Shown one piece after another: positions 1-9,076 of a stretch of 64,000 nt of DNA. Source of the stretch: Pirellulaceae bacterium (GTDB lineage: Bacteria > Planctomycetota > Planctomycetia > Pirellulales > Pirellulaceae); contig JADYZV010000081.1 in assembly GCA_020852965.1 (NCBI GenBank), forward strand, positions 46,467-110,466, in the 5' to 3' direction. A program made the position numbers and the translations under genes. Each line of letters opens with the position of its first letter. Position 1 is the stretch's first letter. A model generated the notes under the pieces. That model was not told the DNA's origin. It worked only from the letters and a program-made list of their open reading frames with translations, and ran no database searches.

Positions 1-147
1 AGCTACCACCGGCAAATGTCTTCGGAAACTGCGGATGACAGTTACGCAGGTTGGCAGCGTGCCGTCGCCAGCGTGCTAGACAACGCGCCGCCGAAACAAT
101 TATCACAACCAACAACAGAGAACGTGTCCATCCTCAATTTCACATAA
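1..147 (+). CDS. 3' end of an unidentified upstream gene (possibly a sugar kinase)
   Basis: An open frame enters from the left edge and ends at TAA 145-147, 22 bases before the ABC substrate-binding gene. The 48 visible residues include [16 protein letters not shown], which resembles the C-terminal helix of FGGY-type carbohydrate kinases, and a kinase would suit a sugar-uptake operon. The fragment is too short to assign. Only the frame and its position are seen; the kinase idea is inference. Confidence 0.35.
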   Translation, partial: SYHRQMSSETADDSYAGWQRAVASVLDNAPPKQLSQPTTENVSILNFT

Positions 148-169
148 GAAGATCTCGCAGGAGAACTCA

Positions 170-1252
170 ATGGTTATTAAAAGTCATTTCAGCAAAAGCT
201 TTGCTTTGGTCTGGCTGCTGGCATTGGCAGGCTGTTTTACCGTCACGCCCGGATGCACTTCGCCTAAGTCCGACACTGCGCCCGGTGCGCCCGGTGCGCC
301 CGGTGCGCCCGGTGCGCTCGATGCAAGCGACAAGTCCGCTTCCGATGGCAGTACTGGAACTGTGCAGAAAGCCATTCCTTCGGACAATAAAAAGATTGCC
401 GTGATTATCTCCACGCTGAACAATCCATGGTTCGTAGTACTCGGTGAAACGGCGCGTGATCGAGCCATCGAGTTGGGATATGCGGCGACTCTGTTCGACT
501 CGCAAAACGACACTTCCAAAGAATCCTCGCACTTCGACAATGTCATCGCTGCCGGATATGGGGCCATCCTGTTTAATCCGACGGACGCGGAAGGTTCCGT
601 AGCGAATGTCAAGCGAGCGAAGGAAGCAGGCATTCCCGTGTTCTGCATTGACCGCGAAATTAGTTCCACCGATGTCGCTACGGCACAGTTGTTGTCGGAC
701 AACTATTCCGGTTGCGTTGAACTGGGTAAGTACTTTATCGAGCAAGTCGGCAAGAAAGGAAAGTACGTCGAACTGCTGGGATTGGTCGGAGACAACAATA
801 CGTGGAATCGATCCAAAGGTTTTCACAGCGTCGTCGATCGGTACAAGGACATGGAGATGGTCGCTCAACAACCAGCCGATTTCGACCGCAACAAAGCGTT
901 GGAAGTCATGGAATCGATGCTTCAATCGCATGACGATATCTCCGCCGTGTTTTGTGGAAACGATGCAATGGCCATGGGGGCGTATCAGGCGTTGTTAGGG
1001 GCAGGGAAAGCAGAGCAAGTCAAGATTTTCGGCTACGACGGATCCGATGATGTTGTGAAAGCGATCGCGGATGGCAAGATTACGGCGACTGTCATGCAGT
1101 ATCCGAAACTGATGGCGAAAACGGCGGCAGAATTTGCAGACGAGTATCTGGCTAACGGCAAGCGCGACTTCCAACAAAAGATTCCCGTGAATGTCGATCT
1201 GGTCAACGCTTCGAATATCGACAAGTTCGCAGGCTACGGGAAGAAAGAGTAA
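170..1252 (+). CDS. Sugar ABC transporter substrate-binding lipoprotein (RbsB-like)
   Basis: This 360-residue protein is the extracytoplasmic binding component of a ribose-type ABC importer. The N-terminus is a lipoprotein signal with lipobox LALAG-C22. A short linker of Gly-Ala-Pro repeats follows (about residues 38-50), then a periplasmic-binding-protein-like domain from about residue 68 ([15 protein letters not shown]) to the end. Motifs such as [12 protein letters not shown] and the [11 protein letters not shown] hinge region fit the RbsB family. A purine-rich caggaga lies just before the ATG. The downstream DUF2291, ATPase and permease genes follow with overlaps, so this is the first clear gene of a transporter operon. 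The sugar cannot be read from sequence; ribose is only the family prototype. Confidence 0.9.
   Translation: MVIKSHFSKSFALVWLLALAGCFTVTPGCTSPKSDTAPGAPGAPGAPGALDASDKSASDGSTGTVQKAIPSDNKKIAVIISTLNNPWFVVLGETARDRAIELGYAATLFDSQNDTSKESSHFDNVIAAGYGAILFNPTDAEGSVANVKRAKEAGIPVFCIDREISSTDVATAQLLSDNYSGCVELGKYFIEQVGKKGKYVELLGLVGDNNTWNRSKGFHSVVDRYKDMEMVAQQPADFDRNKALEVMESMLQSHDDISAVFCGNDAMAMGAYQALLGAGKAEQVKIFGYDGSDDVVKAIADGKITATVMQYPKLMAKTAAEFADEYLANGKRDFQQKIPVNVDLVNASNIDKFAGYGKKE
277..316. repeat. 9-bp tandem repeat encoding Gly-Ala-Pro linker
   Basis: About four copies of the 9-mer gcgcccggt lie in frame inside the substrate-binding lipoprotein gene. They encode a GAP-repeat spacer between the lipid-anchored cysteine and the binding domain. 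A 9-bp unit keeps the frame, so copy number would change only linker length. Confidence 0.9.
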
Positions 1253-1947
1253 TGTCGGTGCAAAAGAAGATCGCTCGGCTGACCGTTGGCACCTTGATGG
1301 CTTGCGCACTGCTCTACTTTTTTCCACTGGTTCGAATTCACAAACTTGGATCGACGAGCACCTCCAAGGCTGAAATCAGCCTGAATCCCAATACAACTGG
1401 GCCGAACGGTGCATCGACACTCGACATCACAACTTTTGTGGAGACGTTATGGACGAAGCGCTTGCCTGAAGCCGCCAGCCAGGCCGCGAGCGTCGATGAC
1501 GTGCTGGCGATGGCGGCGACTGACGTTGACGGGGCACGGAAGAAGTACGGTCGAGAGGTTGGACTCGGTGGTCCAACCTTCCTGTTTCTACGAGGTCGCG
1601 GAAAGATCGAAAGCGTGAGCGAAGACGAGTGCCTAGTGATCATCGACGGACTGGCGCAGCCCGTCGTTCTGGAGATAGGTATTCTCGTCAGCAATGCGAT
1701 CCGCGACGCTACCGGGCTGGTCAACGTCGGTGATTTCCCCAATTCGCAAGATTTTAATCAGCTTTCGACCGAGCTGAATGGCCGGTGCGAGTTGGAGGTG
1801 ATTGGGCCTGTCCGCGCACAACTAGTCGTTGGTGCCATCGTGGAGTTTGTCGGTTGCGGCGAAGTCCGCGACGAAGATGGATTGAATCCCCTCAAGCTGA
1901 TCCCGGTTCAGTTGAAAACCGTCACGGCAACGGAGCAGGGGGAATGA
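1252..1947 (+). CDS. DUF2291 family protein of a sugar ABC operon
   Basis: This 231-residue protein has one N-terminal hydrophobic segment (about residues 10-25) and an exported or membrane-anchored globular part. The sequence, including the YGREVGLGGPTFLFLRGRG stretch and the C-terminal NPLKLIPVQL, matches my recollection of DUF2291 proteins, which sit in ribose/xylose-type ABC operons and whose role is unknown. The ATG lies in the stop region of the upstream gene, and its own TGA overlaps the next gene's ATG (ATGA at 1944-1947). This tight coupling supports a role with the transporter. Function beyond that is not known. Confidence 0.75.
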   Translation: MSVQKKIARLTVGTLMACALLYFFPLVRIHKLGSTSTSKAEISLNPNTTGPNGASTLDITTFVETLWTKRLPEAASQAASVDDVLAMAATDVDGARKKYGREVGLGGPTFLFLRGRGKIESVSEDECLVIIDGLAQPVVLEIGILVSNAIRDATGLVNVGDFPNSQDFNQLSTELNGRCELEVIGPVRAQLVVGAIVEFVGCGEVRDEDGLNPLKLIPVQLKTVTATEQGE

Positions 1948-3497
1948 TCACGACTCCGGCCACCGACATCCCTGTGCTGGCTGCACGCCATATCGTCAAG
2001 AAGTACCCGGGAGTGGTAGCCCTCAATAGCGTCGACTTTGATGTTCGCGCTGGAGAGGTTCACGGGCTGATCGGTGAGAACGGCGCTGGTAAAACAACGC
2101 TCATGCACATCCTGGCGGGAGCACAGCAGCCAACCGAAGGGGAGATTCTATTGGATGGCGAACCGGTCCAGTTCGCCAACACCAGCCAGACGCTGCAGCA
2201 CCGTATCAGTATCGTATATCAAGAGCTGAATCTGATCCCATACCTAACCGTTGCTGAGAACATCTTCCTAGGCCGCGAGAAACTCAAGGCGACCCGCTTG
2301 ATTGACTCGGCAGCACAAAACCAACGCTGTAAGGAACTGCTCGCACCACTCGATCCATCGATTGACCCTCGCGCGAGGTTGAACACGCTGCGCGTCGGTC
2401 AACAGCAGATCGTGGAGATCGCCAAGTCACTGAACTCGCACGCTCGCGTCATCTTTATGGACGAGCCGACTTCGGCGATCAGTGATAGCGAAGTCGAAGT
2501 GCTATTTACGCTAATCGACTCGCTGCGAAGGGATGGTATCGCAGTTGTCTACGTGTCGCACAAGTTGGACGAGCTCTTGCGGATTACCGATCGCATCACA
2601 GTCCTCCGCGACGGTAGATTCGTTGACACGGTCCAGACCAGCGATACTCGACAGGATGCGATCGTGCGGTTGATGGTCGGTCGTGACCTCAGCGAAATGT
2701 ATGTGCAACATGCGACGGGTATCGGCCAAGAGAAATTGCGCGTGGAATCGCTCAGTCAGCGCTCGCCGGTCGGTGAACGGTTGCTGGTGGATGAAGTCTC
2801 CTTTTCCGTGGCTGCCGGTGAAGTGCTGGGGATCTTCGGCCTGATGGGGGCCGGACGCACCGAGTTGATGGAATCCATTTTTGGTATCCATCCGAAAACG
2901 ACCAGTGGATCCATTTACGTCCAAGGGGAGCGTTGTGACATGCGATCCCCCGCCGTGGCGATGAGTCACGGAATCGGGCTGGTGCCCGAAGATCGCAAGG
3001 AACAGGGGCTGGTTTTGGGAATGAGTGTCGAGAATAACATCAGCCTTTCCAACATTGGTCTGATCGAGAAGTTCCGCTTCCTGAATCGAGCGCTCGAGCG
3101 GCGGCACGCGAAAACCTATGTCGATCAATTGTCGATCAAGACGCCATCGGTTCGCCAAGCGACCAAAGCGCTCAGTGGAGGGAATCAACAGAAGGTAGTG
3201 TTGGGCCGTGTGCTCAGCACGAAGCCACGTGTGCTGTTGCTGGACGAACCTACACGTGGAATTGACATTAATGCCAAGCGTGAAATCTACTCGCTAATTG
3301 ACCAACTGAAACAGCAAGGCATGGCGATCGTAGTCGTTTCGTCAGAGCTCCCTGAACTACTCGGTATATCGGATCGAATGATGGTCATGTGTGAAGGCCG
3401 CAAGACGGCCGAGTTTCGGAGGGAAGACGCGACAGAAGAAAACCTGATGCAAGCTGCTGTTCCCGGTTTTCAAGTGGAGGCAACGAAGCGTGAATAA
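1944..3497 (+). CDS. Sugar ABC transporter ATP-binding protein (RbsA-like, two ATPase domains)
   Basis: This 517-residue protein is the energising subunit of the importer. Two ABC domains lie in tandem. The first has Walker A GENGAGKTT at about residues 44-52, a degenerate signature (LRVGQQQ) and Walker B VIFMDEPTSA. The second has a degenerate Walker A (GLMGAGRTEL), signature LSGGNQQK and Walker B LLLDEPTRGID. This asymmetry is typical of RbsA/XylG. I chose ATG 1944 because it overlaps the stop of the upstream gene and starts the conserved N-terminus. An in-frame extension back to 1785 runs through DUF2291 and is not credible. Confidence 0.93.
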   Translation: MITTPATDIPVLAARHIVKKYPGVVALNSVDFDVRAGEVHGLIGENGAGKTTLMHILAGAQQPTEGEILLDGEPVQFANTSQTLQHRISIVYQELNLIPYLTVAENIFLGREKLKATRLIDSAAQNQRCKELLAPLDPSIDPRARLNTLRVGQQQIVEIAKSLNSHARVIFMDEPTSAISDSEVEVLFTLIDSLRRDGIAVVYVSHKLDELLRITDRITVLRDGRFVDTVQTSDTRQDAIVRLMVGRDLSEMYVQHATGIGQEKLRVESLSQRSPVGERLLVDEVSFSVAAGEVLGIFGLMGAGRTELMESIFGIHPKTTSGSIYVQGERCDMRSPAVAMSHGIGLVPEDRKEQGLVLGMSVENNISLSNIGLIEKFRFLNRALERRHAKTYVDQLSIKTPSVRQATKALSGGNQQKVVLGRVLSTKPRVLLLDEPTRGIDINAKREIYSLIDQLKQQGMAIVVVSSELPELLGISDRMMVMCEGRKTAEFRREDATEENLMQAAVPGFQVEATKRE

Positions 3498-4470
3498 CTC
3501 AGCGAGAACTGCATTGAAATTTATCAGTCGCTTCCAATCGGTGTTCGTACTGGTGTTGATGGTCGTCGCGATGAGCCTGCTGTCGGATCGATTTCTGACA
3601 ACCGCCAACGGTTGGAATATCATGCGCCAGATCTCGGTCAATGTCTGTTTGTCGATCGGCATGACGATGATTATCATCGCAGGCGGTATTGACTTGTCGG
3701 TAGGATCGATCCTGGCGCTCGCCGGTGCGATCACAGCCGGTTTGATCAAGACGCCGCTGGCCATTCCATGGCTGGGTATCGAACTGGAATTTACCGTCGG
3801 TGGTGGCATCCTGGCAGGACTCGCCGTTGGCATGTTCTTGGGGTGGTTCAACGGCCAGATGATCACACGCGTTCGCATCCCACCGTTCGTGGCAACGCTG
3901 GGTATGTTGAGCATCGCGCGAGGCTTAACGATGCTGTGGACGAAAGGCTTTCCAATTACGGGTCTTGGGTCAACATTCGCCATCATCGGTACTTCTAGCT
4001 TTCTAGGTGCCCCCGTTCCGGTTTGGATTGCCGCATTGCTGGCGGTCGCCTTCATGGTCGTAACCAACAAGACTCGCTTCGGACGTTACATCTATGCGGT
4101 TGGTGGCAATGAACAAGCAGCTCGACTTTCTGGTTTGAATGTCGATCGCATCAAGCTGTGGATCTACACGCTTGCCGGCGGATTATCGGCGGTGGCTGGA
4201 TTGATCGTGACTTCGCGACTCGATTCGGCCCAACCCAACGCGGGCACCGGTTACGAGCTGGACAGCATCGCTGCAGTTGTGATTGGCGGCACCTCGCTCT
4301 CCGGTGGTCGCGGATCGATCTGGGGAACCGTGGTTGGATGTCTGATCATCGGAGTTCTCAACAGCGGCTTAGTCCTCTTAAACGTTTCGCCTTTTTGGCA
4401 GCAAGTCGTCAAGGGAGTCGTGATCTTGGTCGCCGTCGCCATCGATCGATTGAAGAGCGACGGGGAATAG
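3490..4470 (+). CDS. Sugar ABC transporter permease (RbsC-like)
   Basis: This 326-residue, highly hydrophobic protein has about eight to ten membrane segments and is the channel subunit. It carries the family motif GGIDLSVGSILALAGA near residues 60-75 and the cytoplasmic loop YAVGGNEQAARLSGLNVDRIK that contacts the ATPase. The GTG start overlaps the ATPase gene by eight bases. It is the last gene of the operon; no clear hairpin terminator is visible after the TAG at 4468-4470. Confidence 0.92.
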   Translation: MNNSARTALKFISRFQSVFVLVLMVVAMSLLSDRFLTTANGWNIMRQISVNVCLSIGMTMIIIAGGIDLSVGSILALAGAITAGLIKTPLAIPWLGIELEFTVGGGILAGLAVGMFLGWFNGQMITRVRIPPFVATLGMLSIARGLTMLWTKGFPITGLGSTFAIIGTSSFLGAPVPVWIAALLAVAFMVVTNKTRFGRYIYAVGGNEQAARLSGLNVDRIKLWIYTLAGGLSAVAGLIVTSRLDSAQPNAGTGYELDSIAAVVIGGTSLSGGRGSIWGTVVGCLIIGVLNSGLVLLNVSPFWQQVVKGVVILVAVAIDRLKSDGE

Positions 4471-4856
4471 TAATCGTGAACAACGGGAGTGAGTGTGGGC
4501 TGCGAAAGCATGAAGCCGGAGTGGTAGTCTGTTTAACCGCGTAGCGAGGCGCAGAGGTGTGAATCCATTGTGTGTTGTCGCTGAATTTGGTCCCATTCTC
4601 ACATCGACTCGTCGCTTCTACTTTCCGCGTTTTTCAAAAGCGCACCCCCGAGCCACGCTATCGGTCTGCGCCGACCCCAACAGGAAGGCGTGGCCACTTG
4701 AACCGTGACCTGCGGCAACAGGCGATTTCCACAACCTGAATTTGCTGAGGTCCGTCTGCGTGAACCGCAGATCGAGCCCTGACGTGCGAGCCGTACCCAG
4801 CGGGCTGTGACAGTGAGCGCAATTGACGCCCAGCTGTCTTGTTACAAGGGAGCGGG
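4471..4856. other. Intergenic region between convergent operons
   Basis: This 386-base gap lies between the rightward ABC operon and the leftward fatty-acid operon. I see no convincing gene and no clear terminator hairpin with a T-run. Minus-strand frames here have no recognisable protein. Confidence 0.5.
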
Positions 4857-5858
4857 CTACAAGCGAACCAGCGCGGCTCCCCAGGTAAAACCGGCTCCAA
4901 AGCCCATGAATAAGACCAAATCACCTTCTTTGGCACGATCTTGTTCGATCGCCGCGTAGAGGGCCATTGGAATCGATGCGGCGGTCGTGTTGCCGTACTT
5001 GGCAATGTTTTGCACGACCTTTTCGGGTGGGATACCAAGCTTCTCGGAAATGAATTCGTTGATGCGGATGTTGGCTTGATGGGGAACGACTAAATCGATG
5101 TCGTGCAACGACACGCCGTTTCGTTCCAAGACCGACAATGCACATTCCGGCATCTTGCTGGTGGCCCAGCGAAAGACCATTTTTCCGTTCATGGATGGAA
5201 AGACGGAACGGTTGTTGATCATCTCGGTGGTGATTCGGGGGATGCTGCCACTCGCCGGAGCTTCCATCCACAGTTCTTTCGCGCCAACACCATCGGCATG
5301 GACTTCGACATCGATAACGCCTTTGTCTTCTTCGGTAGGCGCAAGGATGGTTGCGGCAGCGCCATCACCAAACAGGACAGCGATATCGCGTCCTTCATCA
5401 GTGAAATCCAAGGCGGTCGAATGGACTTCAGCCCCAACCAGGCACACGCGTTGGTACATGCCACAACGAATCCATGCGTCGGCGATTTGCAAACCGTAAA
5501 GGTATCCGCTGCACTGGTTGCGAATATCGAGAGCGGGAACGCCGGGGAGGTCAAGTTTATGACCGAGGAAACATCCGCTGCCGGGGAAATCATGATCGGG
5601 CGAGAGGGTCGCGAAGATGATCGCATCGATGTCTTGCACTTCAATGTTGGCTTTTTGACAAGCTTCTTGCACTGCGGGAATGGCCAAATCGCTAGGGCCA
5701 ATTCCGGCATGTTCGATGAATCGGCGTTCTTCAATCCCAGTCCGCTGGCGAATCCACTCGTCGCTTGTGTCAAACATTTGTGCCAAGTCGTCGTTGGTGA
5801 CCACTCTGCTCGGTACATACTGACCGACACCTAGAATCGCAGTTCTTGTCCTCGTCAT
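4857..5858 (-). CDS. 3-oxoacyl-ACP synthase III-like thiolase-fold enzyme (FabH family)
   Basis: This 333-residue protein has the FabH catalytic triad: Cys116 in DIRNQCSGYLYG, His260 in VVPHQANIRINEF and Asn290 in IAKYGNTTAAS. Length and the GxGxYVPSRVVTNDDLA N-terminus are standard. FabH condenses acetyl-CoA (or another acyl-CoA) with malonyl-ACP at the start of fatty-acid synthesis; related paralogues make ketones or olefins. Here it is the last gene of a beta-oxidation operon, which suggests a specialised rather than housekeeping role. That is inference. No fabD, acpP or fabG lies next to it. Confidence 0.88.
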   Translation of the reverse strand: MTRTRTAILGVGQYVPSRVVTNDDLAQMFDTSDEWIRQRTGIEERRFIEHAGIGPSDLAIPAVQEACQKANIEVQDIDAIIFATLSPDHDFPGSGCFLGHKLDLPGVPALDIRNQCSGYLYGLQIADAWIRCGMYQRVCLVGAEVHSTALDFTDEGRDIAVLFGDGAAATILAPTEEDKGVIDVEVHADGVGAKELWMEAPASGSIPRITTEMINNRSVFPSMNGKMVFRWATSKMPECALSVLERNGVSLHDIDLVVPHQANIRINEFISEKLGIPPEKVVQNIAKYGNTTAASIPMALYAAIEQDRAKEGDLVLFMGFGAGFTWGAALVRL

Positions 5859-5884
5859 CTTATCAACTCTTTCCGATATTCTGG

Positions 5885-5974
5885 CTAGAGCTTGCCATGG
5901 GGTGTCGCATCATTGGCATAGGATTGGACAGTCCATCCAAATAGGAGCAGAGCCAAAGTTAGCGTCAACTTCAT
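5885..5974 (-). CDS. Possible 29-residue secreted peptide upstream of the FabH gene
   Basis: An ATG at 5974 opens a 30-codon frame that reads like a bare signal peptide: a Lys-led hydrophobic run (LTLTLALLLFGW) and a VQSYA cleavage-type end, followed by only about nine residues. It lies 26 bases before the FabH start on the same strand. No good ribosome site is visible. It could be a true small exported peptide, a leader, or a truncated gene remnant. Confidence 0.3.
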   Translation of the reverse strand: MKLTLTLALLLFGWTVQSYANDATPHGKL

Positions 5975-6191
5975 TTGTAGTGCACTTAATACGTGAGGTT
6001 AGAGTTGAAGACGGTAAAACATAATTATTTTACACTTCTCATTGATCGCCGGTGTTTTCGACACCGCGTGGAGTGCGTCCCGTCAGATAACAAATGGCAA
6101 AAACCTGGCGCATTTGAGCTGCGACAGTCTGGTTTTGGGAAAGTAGTACCGGCGTTCAGCGAGGAGTGTCATTGTTTTGAGAAGAGAATAC

Positions 6192-7223
6192 TTAGCCACC
6201 GGTGCGTAGCTCTTGGTAGATCTCGGCAACGGACATCACATTGTCGATCTTTTGTACACTCTTGCCGGCCTGAAAGAACTCCCTGTAGCGGGCTCCCTTC
6301 AAAGTGGATTTCTTCAAAGTGAAAAGCGAGACAAGCATGTAGTACGATCGCATCCAATGTTTAGTCCGGCGACCTTGGAGCATCTTCCTCGCGAACCAAC
6401 CCGCCTTCAGACCGATGCGTTTGATGTACGGAGTGTTGATCACCGCCACGGGAACTCCTGAGATCTTCTCAGTCAGCACGATATCGGTCGCTTTGGCTTC
6501 GATAATCGCGTCCTTGTAGTCCGCATGCGCCGCCGCTTCTCGACTGGCAATGAATCGCGTTCCCATTTGTACGCCCAGGTAGCCGATCTCCAACGCCTCG
6601 AGAAAACCTTCACGATCGGCGACCCCTCCGGCGCAAATCGTCGGTTTGCCAAGCGGCGAGATTTCATCGAACAATCTGCGAGGATCCAGTTCTCCAGCGT
6701 GTCCGCCGGCGCGGTTGTTGACGCAAATGAACCCGTCCACGCCGCTATCAAGAGCCTTTTGAGCGTGCTTGGCGTTGGTCACATCGTGATATACAACGCC
6801 ACCAACCTGGTTGGCCTTGTCCACGACCCAGCGAGGATTCCCAAGCGCCGTGACAAAGAAACGAACGCCCTCTTCCAATGAGATGTCCATCCACTGGTCC
6901 AATCGCTTGCGATACGTAGCGTTGCTTCCTTCCACCAGCATGTTGACGCCAATCGGTTTGCTGGTCAGATTCCGAATTCGCCGCAGCCCCTCGCGGTACT
7001 CGTAGCCGTAGACGTAAGTCAGACTGATTGGCTGAACGATTCCGATCCCGCCTGCCTCCGAAGCAGCCGCAACGAGTTCCGGGTTGGAACACGGGTACAT
7101 GGCCCCACAGATTGCTGGAAACTCGATGCCGACCGACCGTGTGAATTCGTTTTCGTGTGGGTTCATTTCACTGCTCATGCGGGCGAATTCTCCGGGCCGT
7201 TCGCCGAGAGATCGCCTACTCAT
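6192..7223 (-). CDS. Nitronate monooxygenase-like flavoprotein (NMO/2-nitropropane dioxygenase family)
   Basis: This 343-residue TIM-barrel FMN enzyme shows FPAICGAMYPCSNPELVAAASEAGGIGIV at its N-terminus, NNRAGGHAG (conserved His region) near residue 174, CAGGVAD, and the phosphate-binding GVQMGTRFIAS. NMO enzymes oxidise alkyl nitronates; many family members have other or unknown substrates, including enoyl reduction in fatty-acid metabolism. ATG 7223 overlaps the stop of the acyl-CoA dehydrogenase gene (ATGA); an internal Met (MSSEMNPHE) about 15 residues in is an alternative start. The operon position points to lipid metabolism. Confidence 0.82.
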   Translation of the reverse strand: MSRRSLGERPGEFARMSSEMNPHENEFTRSVGIEFPAICGAMYPCSNPELVAAASEAGGIGIVQPISLTYVYGYEYREGLRRIRNLTSKPIGVNMLVEGSNATYRKRLDQWMDISLEEGVRFFVTALGNPRWVVDKANQVGGVVYHDVTNAKHAQKALDSGVDGFICVNNRAGGHAGELDPRRLFDEISPLGKPTICAGGVADREGFLEALEIGYLGVQMGTRFIASREAAAHADYKDAIIEAKATDIVLTEKISGVPVAVINTPYIKRIGLKAGWFARKMLQGRRTKHWMRSYYMLVSLFTLKKSTLKGARYREFFQAGKSVQKIDNVMSVAEIYQELRTGG

Positions 7224-9076
7224 GCGATTTCATCTTCCATCCACTCAAACTCGCCCTTCATGAATTGCTTATTGAGTTTCAGGGTGGCTTTGTCGTTATT
7301 GGAACCGATGTCGCGAAAGTGTTGATCGATACGCCGCCGTGCTTCGCGGCAATAGTAGTCCGCCAAGTCCGGCGCACCCGCGCCTTCTTCAGAGCCGCTG
7401 GACTGCAGACTGTGTGCATACGAACAAGCTGCCGACATGATGAAAAGTTCGGTTCCGATCTGCACGAACCGATTGATCAACAATTGCTTCTCCGCCATCT
7501 TCTTTTGGTGGATGGCCATTTTATGGAATAACACTCGCGACATTTTCTTACTGAGTCTCGCCACGGTTCTCATGTGCTTGTTCAGCTGTGGAGACATTCC
7601 GAATTGACCCGATGACAAAACGGGAATCCACAGTTTGGGATACCAGACCGCATAGGCTTTGGTCATGTTCAGCAGTGCGCTGACTTTCCCGCCCAAGGAA
7701 ATTCCTGGTTTGAAGAGGGCTCCGATGTGCTGTAGGTGGAAGTCCAAGGCTTCGCGAGCAATAAAGAGATGCATGATCTCAGTAGACCCTTCAAAGATCA
7801 GGTTCACCCGCGAATCTCTTAGCGCGCGTTCAATCGGGATTGCTTCTTGGCCTCGGGCTTTGAGCGAGTCAGCCGTCTCGAATCCGCGACCGCCACGGAT
7901 TTGCAGCGTCTCCTGCAAGATCGCGTAGTTTGCTTCGGTATTGAATAGCTTGGCCACTGCCGCTTCCAGCCGAATATCAAAACGCTTGTTGTCGGCCATC
8001 GAAGACGCCAGCTTCCAGACAGCATCCATCGCAAACGTATCCGAAGCGATCTTGGCCTGCTTGCCGGCGATCGTCTCGTGCTCGCCGATCGGATGCCCCC
8101 ATTGCACACGTTCGTTGGACCACTTTCGGATGACCTTCATGCACCACTTGCTGTTGCCCGTACAAGCCGCAGGAATCGACAGTCGTCCTGTATTGAGTGT
8201 TTGAAGGGCTAGGCGTAATCCATCGCCCTCGCCGAGCACCATATTCTCTTTCGGAATTTTGACATCGGTAAAGCGGATGACGCCATTGTAGAGCGCCTTG
8301 AGGCCCATGAATCGACAGCGGTGAACGATCTCGACCCCCGGAGTGTTCATCTCAACAATGAATGCCGTAATCTGCTTGCGTTCCTTTCCTCGGACCACTT
8401 TCGGAGCCGTGACTGCCATCAAGATGATGAGATCCGCCTTGGTGCCGTTGGTACACCATAGCTTCTCGCCATTGATGACATAGTGCGAGCCGTCGTCGCT
8501 CAGAGTCGCAGTCGTCGTCATCGCACGCGGATCCGAACCGGCGCCTTCTTCAGTCAGTGCGAATGCGGAAATCGCGCCTTCGCGGAAACGCGGAAGGTAC
8601 TTACGCTTCTGTTCATCGGTTCCAAACATCAGTAGCGGTTGTGGGACACCGATGCTTTGATGTGCGGACAGAAGGGCGGTTAAATTCCCACAGCAGCTTC
8701 CCGCAAGGTGAAGGACGCGGTTGTAATTGACCTGACTCAGACCCAAGCCGTTGTATTCCTTGGGTATCTTTATTGCGAAGCATCCCATGTCCGCGAGGTC
8801 TTTCAGCACGTCGTCTGGGATTTCGCCCGTTCGATCAACGGCATCCGCATCGAAGCGTTCTTCAATAAACGTCTGAAACTTCGCGAGAAATTCATCGCCC
8901 GTTTTCTTGTCTTCTACGGACTGCTGAGGGAAGGGGTGCAGCAAATCCCATTTGACTTTCCCCTGGTAGAGCAGCGCTGAGTAACTTGGATGCCGCCACT
9001 CGGTATCGCGTGAATCCTCGGCAAATTCCATCGACGCGCGAGCTTCTTTTCCCATGCTTTTATCGTAAATGCTCAT
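7220..9076 (-). CDS. Long acyl-CoA dehydrogenase (VLCAD-like length)
   Basis: This 618-residue flavoenzyme introduces the alpha-beta double bond into acyl-CoA. The dehydrogenase core has FALTEEGAGSDPRAM near residue 177 and IFEGSTEIM near 427, whose Glu sits where the catalytic base lies in very-long-chain enzymes. A C-terminal extension of about 170 residues follows, as in VLCAD/ACAD9-type proteins and unlike the usual 380-residue enzymes. Start and stop codons overlap both neighbours by four bases, so it is translationally coupled between the hydratase/dehydrogenase fusion and the NMO-like gene. Confidence 0.9.
   Translation of the reverse strand: MSIYDKSMGKEARASMEFAEDSRDTEWRHPSYSALLYQGKVKWDLLHPFPQQSVEDKKTGDEFLAKFQTFIEERFDADAVDRTGEIPDDVLKDLADMGCFAIKIPKEYNGLGLSQVNYNRVLHLAGSCCGNLTALLSAHQSIGVPQPLLMFGTDEQKRKYLPRFREGAISAFALTEEGAGSDPRAMTTTATLSDDGSHYVINGEKLWCTNGTKADLIILMAVTAPKVVRGKERKQITAFIVEMNTPGVEIVHRCRFMGLKALYNGVIRFTDVKIPKENMVLGEGDGLRLALQTLNTGRLSIPAACTGNSKWCMKVIRKWSNERVQWGHPIGEHETIAGKQAKIASDTFAMDAVWKLASSMADNKRFDIRLEAAVAKLFNTEANYAILQETLQIRGGRGFETADSLKARGQEAIPIERALRDSRVNLIFEGSTEIMHLFIAREALDFHLQHIGALFKPGISLGGKVSALLNMTKAYAVWYPKLWIPVLSSGQFGMSPQLNKHMRTVARLSKKMSRVLFHKMAIHQKKMAEKQLLINRFVQIGTELFIMSAACSYAHSLQSSGSEEGAGAPDLADYYCREARRRIDQHFRDIGSNNDKATLKLNKQFMKGEFEWMEDEIA

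Noticed and set aside
5103..5834. 243-residue plus-strand open frame opposite the FabH gene
   Set aside because: It lies entirely antisense to a gene with full catalytic residues and has no recognisable protein pattern.
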